The notes under the pieces were generated by a model, which worked only from the letters and a program-made list of their open reading frames with translations, searched no databases and was not told the origin of the DNA. Source: Helicostylum pulchrum (taxonomy: Eukaryota > Mucoromycota > Mucoromycetes > Mucorales > Mucoraceae). From it: a DNA stretch of 64,000 bases. The stretch lies in the NCBI GenBank assembly GCA_025677825.1, contig JAIXMO010000030.1, positions 248,001 to 312,000 on the forward strand. Reading direction: 5' to 3'. How positions within the stretch are numbered: the stretch's first letter is position 1; every line of letters begins with the position of its first letter. Positions 25,813-37,156 of this stretch are shown here, in pieces. The position numbers and the translations under genes are program-made.

Positions 25813-26005
25813 GTACCGGATGATATCTTTTATCGCGATTGAATCCGTCGTACATTTATTTATCGGTTATCTGCAAGAGTTAAACTGGCCGTTTTATGCG
25901 GTTGTATTTAGTGTTACTTATTTTAAGTTCTTACGCCATTTAAAGATACTAACTTTAATTTGCTTATTATATTCTATCTACACCCCCATTTTTGTTTTTT
26001 CGTTT
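25811..26005 (+). pseudogene. 3'-end relic of an NRAMP transporter gene
   Basis: The plus strand encodes MISFIAIESVVHLFIGYLQE then LNWPFYAVVFSVTYF. This aligns with the C-terminus of the intact NRAMP gene ([35 protein letters not shown] at about 37240-37350). After a short deletion the homology continues (TTACGCCATTTAAAG against TTACGCCACTTGAAA) and extends into the 3' UTR, around CTTTAATTTG and TACACCCC. No 5' portion is present: the fragment begins exactly where the SDR inverted-repeat arm ends. Confidence 0.75.
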
Positions 26006-28342
26006 TATTAAAAGAAAATATTTTTCATTGCTTTAGTAGAATTTTTCGTGCTGATTCTAGGTACAGTGTTTCCACAACCAATTTGAGGATTTAGTAAAAA
26101 TAATAATACAGTTTTTGAAAATAAATTTGCAGATACTTAGCAAACCCTTTTTGGATGAAGTGAAAATAAAATTATGAATTAATTTTTAGAATTAACACTT
26201 TCTTACCTTAAAAAATGAAAACTATTAGAAAAAACAAACAGTTAGTGCATCTGTTCGCAGACTTAAACAATGATACGACTTACACTGTACGGACGTATGA
26301 AGGAGTAATATCAATCTTACGGGAGATTGTTCATCGGTTATATTTTGACGCTTAAAAGCACCAAGCTTATTTTTTATTTTTTAAAAGGTGGCATCTTTTC
26401 TTTTTTTTCTTTTTTTTTGGATGATTCGATCCTCACTAAACCTGGTAACTTTATTAACAACATCATTGATATACTGATGATTGTATTTTAGAGTAAAAAA
26501 AACTAAAAATAAAAGTGGCGATAGTTTTAATTTATCAAAAATTAAATAAATAATACAGCTTTGTTAAACTTGAAACAATTCACCCGTGTTTATTCGGGAT
26601 GGAGTGTTCCCGTTCCGTTATTTACTTAATTTTTACTGATGCGATAGTATTTATTTCATGTTGTTTTAGGTTTAACCTGCTTCTAGTAAAATGAAACTGT
26701 AATTTAAGTCGTTTCTTTTAAATATAATATGTGGATGATTGGTTAAAAAAAATCTCAGCTTTTATACATACTCTATTTTATCAATAGAAGAGAAATCATG
26801 GCGGAAATGCTTCATTGTGGGCTTAGACTTTCATTACAGTGTCAAATAAATTGTGTAGCTCTCTACCCCGTAAAAAGTTTTTATCTCTCTTCTTGGAGAG
26901 TTGGCGATTTTCCCGAGGCTAATCTGCGAGTACGACGTTACTCCAGATAAAACAAGCCAATAAAGATGTTGAAATTGCTAATTGTACGCACTTTCTTCCA
27001 TTCCCTTTGTTCCGCCTGAATTCTAATAACTGAAGAGTTCCATTTTGCCAACGATAGAATTGATTCAATAAACTATTTACAGTTTTTTCGAAAGTAAATT
27101 ATTTTATTGTCTTGTGCTATTTTTCGTACTAGTAAAGATGTTTTTACTCTAGTGTTGATGCAAGTAATATCTAACCAGTATTATTAACACGTCTATGATT
27201 TACACTCAGTAAAACACTGGTTTAACTACGATCCCGCAGATGCTTGTTGACCAATATACAATTTTTTTTGTTGCTAGTATAACAATTATTCCCGCAATGA
27301 TCCTTCTGGGTGTATTTGCATGAAATGAGTAATGAAAGAAATAATCGGACATTATGAAAAGAATTGAGCATACCCTATATGAAGGAATGTTGTTCTTTTC
27401 TTGGGTGTGTTATGTAACTGATATAGCTCAAAGACACGACAGCATTACCAATTAATTGTGTGAAACCATATACTCTTTCTAATGGCATTGATGTACATTT
27501 TGAGCGATATGCTCAAGAACACTGTAGTATGCATGGTCTTTGATCTGATCTACTATTGATAATAAGAGTGGATCAAAAAAATTATAGGAGAAAATGTTTC
27601 GGTTACTTTAATATTCTATCTTTATTATATGCTTTTATGTTTCTAAACATTAAAAGTATTTTTAACTCTAAAATATTACAGAACGAAGGATATATATAAT
27701 GTTGGTGACAATATTGACCTCCTCCCTTTTTTTTTTGGCGGAAAAAAGGGTCTGCTATTCGAAATGTCTTTTTTTTTTTCTTTTGAATGTTAATTTAGGT
27801 CAATAATTTCGTATAAATCTATTTAGACTTGCTCTTCGATATCAGTAGGACTGCAAATATAAATCATATAAACGATATAAAGGCGAAATATACACTAAAA
27901 CAATAGGGCATTGCCATATCGTACCGACTCTGAATATAAAAAATATTAAGGTTAAAGTTTTTTTAGGTAGTGCTCCCGAAATTTTCAAAATCCACAAATC
28001 TAGAACGGAATGGCAATAATAAGACTAAGCGATCTCAAAAAAAGGATTTGGTAAAGCATGAAAAATGCCCACGATCGTCTTAAATAAGAAGGAACTCATG
28101 ATCAATACAAAAATGGGGTTTTATTATAAAGAAATATACGCGTTAAGAGTATTGCTACAATACAGTTTTGCCTCATTCAAAATGCCGCGGATTTTACTTT
28201 GACAGTCCTTTTTACAGACCAAAAAAAAAGAGTTCGCCGAGAATTTCAACAAGCTAATACTTGTTCTGTATAAAAAAAGACTTTTTTCTCTCTCTCTTCT
28301 TTTTCTTTTCTCTTCTCCCCTTTTTTTTATAGTCAATATAAA
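26006..28342. other. 2.3-kb intergenic region
   Basis: This is AT-rich with no recognised gene or RNA. It forms part of the spacer between the inverted SDR arms. The last part, near 28290-28342, is a CT-rich leader typical of promoters in this window. Confidence 0.55.
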
Positions 28343-31300
28343 ATGACTCACGAGAATAAAGTAGACGAGAATAGTCGGCTAATAAATACTACGATAGAAC
28401 AGGAAGAAGAAGAAGCTCATTACGGTTCTACGATTAACGATCCTGTCACAACACAATCAACCAATACTTCAATTTCTTCCTTCATCTCACATTCAGAAGA
28501 AGTATATTCAGACCACGATAGTAGTGAGGAAGCTCGTTCCGTTAGTGTCGCTAAACGAAAAAAGAAGCGACTTCAAAAGCATCATAGACCTCCCCGACCA
28601 AAGTTAGTTAGCACTTTATCGCATATCGTTAGAAGTGCAAGGCAATCTGAAGATGAAGATGATACGGACGATGTAATAGAAATGCCAGTAAACCATCTTA
28701 TTATTCCAGAATTAGATCCAACGTAAATACTTATTTATAAAAGCGATATTTTACGGCCCTAATTATAAAGTTTATAACAGCGCTGAAGAAGTTAGGGAAT
28801 ACATACCATCACCAAGGGCTTGTGTTGAAAGTAATTGGTTACCCAGGAAACATAAAGTTAATCTTAGCACAATACGAGAAAAATATCGTGATAGCCGTAT
28901 ACACGAAAGGTAAATTAGGTGATATATATATATATAGTATTTTTAAGGGATAATTTCTAATAAAAGTTTAAATATTTTAAACATATAGAATTGGTATTAT
29001 ACCTTTAACCAGATTAGAAAAAATAAAAAATCTGTTCAAGTACGAAGCTTATGTATCAGAAGCGAAAAGAGTTTTATTTGCAAACCAAAGTATCATCTTG
29101 TTTGTAAGTGATAAAATGTCATATGGTTAATAACTTGTATTGATGACTATATATAGGTTTATGTAGATTTATTAGTGGATCTGCTACTCTGTTTAGCTTA
29201 TCTTGTTGAAATGAAACAAGAAGCTGATATTCACGCAACACCTCCTTGGATGTATAAGTGGAGGTCATATGATCTTTGGTAACGAAAACAAAACGCAATC
29301 TTTGCTTTCTTTCTTTTTCTAACAGTTAAAATATAGGCTTTTTTGCACTGTATTGAGTTTATGGAATTTAGGTTCATTTATCATGCGCATGTTTCTAACG
29401 GGAAGACCTCTATATGTTTTAATAAGTTTTAGGTCTTTAATTGAGATAGCTACAACCTATCCTTTTTTGTTATCCACGTTTATCGAAAACGGGCAATATC
29501 TTTATGGTAAATGATAATAATCATTTTATTTTTATATCAATCACTAACATGAGTTTTTCTTTTTTCTTTTTCTGTAGTACCTTACTTTTTTAGAAGTTGG
29601 GTGTTATTATTAAGAATTAAGAGTGTCTTGAAAATAAAAACGAACCTTTTAATGACAGGTAAAATCTTACTTCGATATAATATCATATGACTCTAAAAAG
29701 AGAAACCTTGTATTTAGGTAAATCTGTCGATCCTTTAAAGTCTAAATTAGTATACCTAGTTGGTACTTTAATAGCTCTATTATACAATGGAATGTCTGCT
29801 TTTCAATACTGCGAAGTCACTTTTGGAGATATCAATTACTCTATATTAGAATCTTTATATGTTGTAATGGTTACTTTATCAACTGTTGGTTATGGTGGTA
29901 AGTTATCTTTTATTTTACTTATCTTTTTTGGTCACACTAATACAATATATAGACATCACCCCACATACTGAGGGAAGTAGAGTTGTCATGATGCTTTTAA
30001 TTGTAGTCTCATTGGCTGTTCTTCCTGGATTACTTGCTGATGTCTTGAGTACTCTTCGTAAAAGAAATGGTAAAATATATGTAAATTATTTAAGCTTGCA
30101 TAATTGTTTATACCTTTCTTTAATCTAGATTGGGGAGGCTACGTCTCAGAGGCTTCAAAACCATTTATTTTATTAGTTGGTTCTTTTAGACCTGAGCAAG
30201 TAACAGAGATTTTAGATGGTTTTTTAAATACTGTAAGTTGGTACTCTATGTACCTAGATTAAAAAGAAGAAACTAACATTTTTATTGTAGGAGAATACAG
30301 AACCTCATTTAAATGTTGTATTTTTGGATATTAATCGACCAAATGAAGAACTCAAATTTTTGGAACGAAATTCAATGTGGGGTCATCGTATTCAATTCAT
30401 TCATGGCTCCGTATTGGTAATACCTATCATCATAAGCTATGAATACGTGTACCAACTAACTGGCTCTTTTTATTATTATTATTTAGGATGAACAAACTTT
30501 AAAACGTGTGGTAAGCTAAATTTCAATACCTCAAATATAACGACTAAACAATGGTTTTCATTATTAGCAAGCAAGATCTGCTACTGCTATTTTTACACTT
30601 TCTGGTTAGCGAAAGAGTTTTTTTATACATGTATAATCTTGTAACAAATTCTAATACATATATTATAGATCAACATGCGCCAGATCCAACCAAAGAAGAC
30701 GAAAGAAACACCGTTCGATTATGGTCACTTCACTGTTATACAGTGAGCCATAATGTTAAAATCTACACATACAATCTATCTCCTTCTACTGCTATTTATC
30801 AAAAAATGGCCAAGGAAATCATTTGTGTTAGAGAATTTAAACAATATTTACTAGCAATGAATTGTAGATGTCGTGGCGCCTCTACTTTACTAACAAATTT
30901 ATTACATCAAAGGCGTCCCTTGGATAGGTATCACGAATCGTGGCAAGCACAGTATGGTATGTAGACCAAAATCGAAAAACAACGAAAAATCTAACTTTTT
31001 TTCTAAAAAAAAAAAAAAAAGACGACGGCTCTTGCAACGAAATCTATATGGATAAACCTCCTCCTGCTTTAATAGGTCTCCCATTCAAAGAAGCAGCATG
31101 GGTAAAGTTTATTAAAATCATTAAACAAACTGAATTATTTACGAAAATACGTACTTTTCCTTTCTAGATTGTCTATGTTGAATGCCAAGTCATTTTATTT
31201 GGTATCAAAGCTCGTCTTCCTAACTGTGAACATCGAGAAATTTTGCTAAACCCAGAGAACAATTACGAAATTAATGATGATGATTTATGTGTTTACATGT

Positions 31301-33220
31301 GCGAAAGTCCTAGAGAAGTAGAAGATGTCAATGCCATGGTAAGAGAACTAAAACAAAGTATCAAATTGTGTGATTATTAAACCCAAAGTAAAAATTTAGG
31401 ACTATAAATACGTTCGAACGAAAGTTGAAGCCATGAAGGCAAGACGCAGAAAATTTGATGAAGGGATGAAAGGATCCTATCGCAGACCTTCCGAACCTCC
31501 ACATCCTACGGCTTCCAGATCCTCTTCACTTCGAAACGAATTATTAAACTCCCTTAGAAACAATTCTAAACTTCAAAAGCTTCAACAACAGCAACAACAG
31601 CAGTATCATAACTTAGACCCTATACCTTCATCGCCACATGCGCCTCCAGACGATTTTGCACCAGTTCAACAAACTCTACAACAACAACCTAATAACCTTA
31701 CTGTACCCAATGCCTTTATTTCAGGACCCCCTTCGCCTACACAAACTGCGAGCGCAAGTGCAGGTCTTCGGCACTCTGCTTCTAGTGAATCGAATAAATC
31801 ATTAAACCAAAACTATCAAAATCATTCCGCTGCACCATCTCGTCAAACGTTTACACTTTCGAGATTACCAACTCCACGTCTAGCCTTATTAACAGGAAGT
31901 AGAAAACTTATCAGTCGTCTAGGTCAAATGTCTGCTTTAGAACAATCTGAACAAGAAATTGATACATCGCCTGTCTGTTACTTGCTGGATAAACCTGCTA
32001 TACGCAAAGAATTAATACTTGAATCCACTGAATTTATGTCTGGACATATTTTAGTCTGTATGCATCATAAAGTATCTAATATATTTAAATTTATTTATAA
32101 TCTGAGGTACATACACATATAAATATTATATTTATTATAAGTTTATTAACACATTTTTTTTAATTAGATCACCTCAGTTGAGACCTAACGAGTTACAAGA
32201 CATTGTATTTTTATGTTCTTCTTTACCAACTGATGGAAAAACATTTGATTCAATAAGTCGTTTTCCAAAAGTTTACTTTATGGAAGTAAGTGTTCTTTTT
32301 TTTTCTACTTAATCTTTTTTTTTAATTTTTTTTTTGTATAGGGCGATTGCCAACACCCTGAAGATTTAATTAAAGCTGGTGTAATGAGAGCAAAGCAAGT
32401 AGTAGTTATGAGGTAAAAATGTTTATACCCACCTATAAAAATTGTTGCTAACTCACGCCCATAGTGAAAGAGAATGTCTTGACCGATACGAAAGAAGCTC
32501 CGATAGTCCGGCAGTGTAAGATCCCATTTCTCATTTTTGAACGACGTGAACTTAACCATTTCATTCTGTTTATACAGTATGACGAGTCATTTACTTGATT
32601 TATTGTTGAAAGATAAACCACATGATGCTTCGCGAATTGTCAATCTTGGTAAGCGAAATTTAAAAAAAGGATTAAACATGTTGAGTAACATTATTTATTT
32701 AGTCGAGAAATCGAATATCCGATTTATGCATTTGTTACAAGGAAAAGATGTAGCCGAAGAAGTAGACTTATTCTATACACCAGCCTATGCGGCTGGTAAC
32801 GTAGTTGTGGACGGTCTTTTAAGTAACGTATTGCTCAGTCAAACATACTATAAACCCGATATAGTTTCAATTATAAAGGCACTTTGTGGTATGCCGGGAC
32901 CTCTGTATGATAAAGATACTGCACATATTCTTATTTGTGGTACACATATACGACCAAAAAAATTTAGAAATTCCCGACATATGATGTTAATTGTGATGCC
33001 TCCTGTTATGATTGATAAATGTTATTCCTTCTTATTTGAAAACTTGTTGATGGATCATGATGTACTTGCGCTGGGTATACTTCGTGCCCCTGATGAAAAT
33101 ATGGGAAATGAATTGTCGTTTGTTTATACAAATCCTGTATCTTCGTTAATTATGAGAAGATCTGACAAGATTTATGTTCTGGCTTCTCCAGGATGGAGTT
33201 ATTATGCTTCATCACAGTGA
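28343..33220 (+). CDS. Slo/BK-like potassium channel with RCK domains, about 15 exons
   Basis: This is a predicted K+ channel of the large-conductance, RCK-gated class. The N-terminus is an acidic/basic cytosolic segment. Hydrophobic helices follow (VYVDLLVDLLLCLAYLVEMK; LFCTVLSLWNLGSFIMR), then an S4-like FRSWVLLLRIKSVLKIK. The pore helix and filter read LYVVMVTLSTVGYGDITPH, a canonical TVGYGD; the filter Asp codon is split by the intron at 29898-29952. After the S6 helix, two RCK-like regions follow (FILLVGSFRPEQVTEILDGF and HILICGTHIRPKKFR, with IVYVECQVILFGIKARLPNC between them). A Gln/Pro/Ser-rich linker separates them (31433-31960). A 24-nt microexon (30487-30510) encodes DEQTLKRV. I see no obvious Asp-rich calcium bowl. 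The reading frame looks intact. The gene is bracketed by the inverted SDR copies. Confidence 0.88.
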
Positions 33221-33608
33221 AACCCGTTGAATTAGAATTGTAAATAGTAGGCGTGTAATAATAAATCTTTTTTCATGTTTGACAAAGTGTTTACACTTTA
33301 CATTAAAAAAAATGGGACATATAATATTTTAAAATAAGATCTTTTTGGAATCTCTCTGTCAAATAAACTACTTCTGGGATACTACCATGATATCTGATAC
33401 ATGTCAATTTGGTGGTTCTTTTTTCGGCAGTTTAAAAAAGGATAAAAGAAAATAACTACTGAGCATGGCTGTAGCACATTATGTGTCACTGTTCTATTTT
33501 GTGTCTTCTACATCTAGCATACAACGTATTTGATTTGTACATAGTTTAAACTAATTTGTTTTTCCTTCCGTATTCTTCTTCCTTTTTAGTTTTCTATATA
33601 TTAAAATT
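33221..33608. other. Channel 3' flank and SDR copy A promoter
   Basis: This short AT-rich spacer has no gene. The inverted repeat shared with 23963-25812 starts at about 33477, so the presumed SDR promoter is part of the duplicated segment. Confidence 0.6.
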
Positions 33609-34987
33609 ATGGCGCTCTCTGATTCAGGCGTAAAAGACTTTGAGGGTAAAGTAGCAGTTGTTACTGGTGGAAGTCGTGATATCGATAGAGATGCTATAGA
33701 CGAACTGACTGAAAAGGGTGCTATAGCAGTTATTGGAGATATTTCGGAGGTATTTTGGAGTCATTGGGAAATGAAGTTGCAAACGCATATAGGGAGAAGT
33801 ACCTGTTTTTTAAATCTATTACGTTTTACAGCATATTTATGTAGATTTTTTTTAAAGTATAGGGCTGCATTTATTCGTACTGATGTATCAATATACAGCG
33901 ATAACAAAGCATTGTTTCAATTCGCAGAGACTGAATTCGGAGGTGCTGATGTAAGCTACATTATTGATTTTATTTTTTATTTTTTTTTGTAACTATCTTT
34001 AGATTGCCATCTTAAGTGCCGATATTATCAAAAACTTTAGTACTTTTTTTTTTCACCTATGGATGGTTCGTACCTGTTGATTTTTTTTTTTTAAAAAAAA
34101 AAAGGGTCAACATTTTAACTAACTAGACAATAATAAAACTCAATATCCAGATGATTTGAAAGAAGGCATTTTCAATGTAAACTCTATCGGTGTAATTAAA
34201 GGTAAACCTGATGATGTAAATTTGTGTGAGTTAAATATAGCTAATAAAATCGTATGCTCAGGTTCTAAAGTAGCATTGATGCATATGGTAAAGAGAGGCG
34301 GAGGACCTATTGTATGTATAACATTTACTGCTGGTTTATACATTGACTTGTAAGTAGTTTAAGATACATCTTACATTGTGACTATATTGATTACTACCAT
34401 ATTTATAGCGACACGAGCGCCTATAATGCTTCAAAACACGCTATTGTTGATTACGTAAGATCATGTTCTATCATGCCTACAGTTTGTAATGTTCGCGTCA
34501 ATGCAGGTAATATAAAAAAAGAAATGATTATTAATTGTTTGGTGGGATTTAGTTTGCCCTTCTTGGGTAGGTAATGCTTATTGTTCCACAACATGAAACC
34601 GCGTATATTTTTTTTTTACTGTGAGCTAAATTATGAAGATTAATGGCAAAAGATGTAATTTTGTTTGTTTTTAACCGAGATCTTGATCGGATGGCCCTAA
34701 ATTGAACGTCTCCACCTAACTTCCAGGTATTTTTAAGATCAATTACTAGCAAACAATCGTCATTCTTTTTCTAATTATAGTTTTTTTTTTTTTTTTTTTT
34801 GGCTTCCTTAGATGAAGAATGTGTAAATGTTCAAGCGAGATATTTTGAAAACGTTATTCGTCATGCCAAAAAGAAATTGGCGGAAGCACTTGAGCGCTAT
34901 ACAATGCTGAAAAATAATAATTTTTTAACGAGATTATATTTATGCGTGAATAAATCAGACCAAAATATTCTCATGACTTTAAAATAA
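33609..34987 (+). pseudogene. SDR copy A, decayed short-chain dehydrogenase
   Basis: This is homologous to SDR copy B 0.5 kb downstream, with matching intron positions. The N-terminus reads FEGKVAVVTGGSRDIDRDAI: the cofactor-binding TGxxxGIG of copy B has become TGGSRDID. After GDISE a short insertion (apparently a tandem duplication around GATATTTCGGAG/GTATTTTGGAG) shifts the frame; the expected ESLGNEVANAYREK is now out of frame. The segment with the catalytic Ser reads GGGPIVCITFTAGLY where B has GGGSIVCTSSAAGFY, so the Ser appears lost, while SAYNASK (YxxxK) remains. One intron may now be read through (KPDDVNLCELNI). The same lesions occur in the left-arm copy. The C-terminal exon (RHAKKKLAEALERYTMLKNN) runs to 34987. 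Confidence 0.8.
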
Positions 34988-35482
34988 AAAAGTCTTTCCG
35001 GTTTATAAAACATTTATCAAATCCAGCATAAATATGTAGAGTCGGGTACATATAGAAGCCAAGAAAAGAGATTATGTATGTATTCAATATATTGAAATTT
35101 CAGTAAATAACAGTAAAAATATCTTGTTGAGACTCCCATAAGATCATGTAAAAGAGACTGTTTTAAGGCATAATTACTCATTTTATAGTATATTAAACTG
35201 AAACATGTATAGTATAAAACTTTGTTCTAAGACACTAGAGATCACGTATTATGTCACTGTAAAGGGTACCGGATAAATAGTGTTTCTCTTGTCTATGAAG
35301 ACGGATGCAGACACACGATTACTGTTTAGTACATGATAGGCAAACTAATCGTTAGCCGAGTGCCATATTGTCGACTATTATAAATCCAGAACTTTTTATA
35401 GAACTATAAAAGATTATTTCGTTAGTCACTTTTTCTATTTTCTTTTTATTTTTCTATACTTAACTCTAAATCTAAATCTAAA
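34988..35482. other. Spacer between SDR copies A and B
   Basis: AT-rich sequence of about 495 bp, unique to the right arm and presumably the promoter of copy B. No gene or RNA was seen. Confidence 0.6.
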
Positions 35483-36975
35483 ATGACATTGCAATCTCCC
35501 TCTACAGACTTAACCTCCTTCGAGGGTAAAGTTGCCGTTGTTACAGGTGGAAGTAGAGGTATTGGAAAAGCTGTATGTGACGAATTGATCAGACGTGGTG
35601 CCAAAGTAGTTATCGGTGCTATTTCAGATAAAGGACGGGAAGTAGCGAAACAATATAACAAAGAGTAAGTAAGCCTATCTAAAATAGACATAATTAAAAT
35701 GTTTTATTAGAGCCGGTAAGAAAGTTGCTGTCTTTTTGCGTACCGATGTTTCGAGATATGACGATAATAAGGCACTGTTTCAACTTGCTGAAAATGAATT
35801 TGGTGGTGTCGATGTAGGGTCAAGTTAATATGTCAAAATCTTGCTTATTAACCACCTCCTCAAACAATAGATTGCTATCTTAAATGCAGCAACTTGTGAC
35901 AATGCTGATAATCTGTTTAGTCCTTTGGATGGTATATTTCTCCCCTTTTCGATTGTTTTTTCTTTAAAAATAACAATATGTCATTTTAGATAAACTGGAA
36001 GAAAGAATATTCAATGTCAACGCCGTCGGATTGATAAAAAGTTTGTGAAAAAGTATATTTAGTCTTTAACAAAATATTAATCGCTCTGATGTTATACTTT
36101 TAGGTTCGAAAGTAGCTATTTTGCACATGGCTAAGCGCGGAGGAGGTTCAATTGTATGTACATCATCAGCTGCCGGATTCTACTCTGTTCCGTAAGTATC
36201 AGAAATGTAACATATTTTTTTATAATAAATCTTATAATTTACAATAAATATAGTGCTCTTATAGCTTATGCAGCGACCAAACATGCTGTTATAGGCTATG
36301 TAAAATCATGCACATTCCTACCTAAAGTCTGTAACGTCCGCGTAAACGCAGGTACTAAATAATATATATATATATGTATTTATATGTTCACTTTAATAAT
36401 AATGTTATACTTCAGTTTGTCCAAGTTTTGCAGGTAAGATAAATCTATCATGAATAAATTATTATACTTTACTCATATTATTTCGCATCTAGACACTGAA
36501 TTTTTGGATAATGTTAGAACTGTTGGTGGAGTTCCAGATCCTTATTACGACTTTGCCGACACAATTCCTGCTGTACCAATGCCGTTTATTATAGATGGAG
36601 TGTTCAAGTACCTGTGTGATAATAAAACAAACGGTATACTACATCACAAAAAAAAAAAAAAAAGAAGCAGAAAAAAATGACTAAAGATGATACAATTTTT
36701 TATATTATTTAGGCGAAACAGTAATGGCATATCCAACCGGGCTCGAAGTAAGAGAGGCTCCTGAATGGCATTGTAATAACGATAATAGTTTATATTACTT
36801 TGATATGTCATTTTTATACTTTTATTTTTTTGTGGTAGATTCTCTTCTTACCGATGACTCGTTAAAGGCGCAAGACATCTACTTGAAGAAAGCTATACCT
36901 CATTATAAGCAGCAACTTTCGAGGGCACTTGAACGTTACGAAAACGAGCAAAAAAAAGCATGTTCTATTCAATAA
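35483..36975 (+). CDS. Short-chain dehydrogenase/reductase (copy B), apparently intact
   Basis: This is a classical SDR: NAD(P)(H)-dependent oxidation or reduction of an alcohol or ketone; the substrate is unknown. It has the N-terminal Rossmann motif FEGKVAVVTGGSRGIGKAV (TGxxxGIG), ILNAAT in place of the usual NNAG, the catalytic-Ser segment GGGSIVCTSSAAGFYSV, and the catalytic AYAATKHAVIGYVKS (YxxxK). The C-terminus contains FLDNVRTVGGVPDPYYDFAD, IIDGVFKYLCDN and SLLTDDSLKAQDIYLKKAIP. The ATG follows a repetitive TCTAAATCTAAATC leader. About eight exons are separated by short introns, one of which starts GTTTGT at 36047; the first exon ends at about 35664. It is the only one of the three SDR loci here without a visible break. 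It faces the NRAMP gene, with stop codons about 180 bp apart. Confidence 0.85.
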
Positions 36976-37156
36976 CTCTGTATCAAATTGATCTTTATAA
37001 ATCTGATTAATACATATAAAGGAGTTTTATTTTAATAAACGGGTTGATAATCCACGGACTTTATTTGTAATGATCAAAATTAGATGCAAGAATAGATATA
37101 TACTTGTTGATGATATAAAACAATGTAATGGGGTGTATAATATAATGATGATCAAA

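Larger units (their letters stand above)
33477..36443. repeat. Inverted repeat, right arm (SDR duplication)
   Basis: This is the counterpart of 23963-25812 in opposite orientation. The shared parts are 33477-34924 and 36047-36443; 34925-36046 (end of copy A, intergenic DNA and the first exons of copy B) is present only here. Confidence 0.9.
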
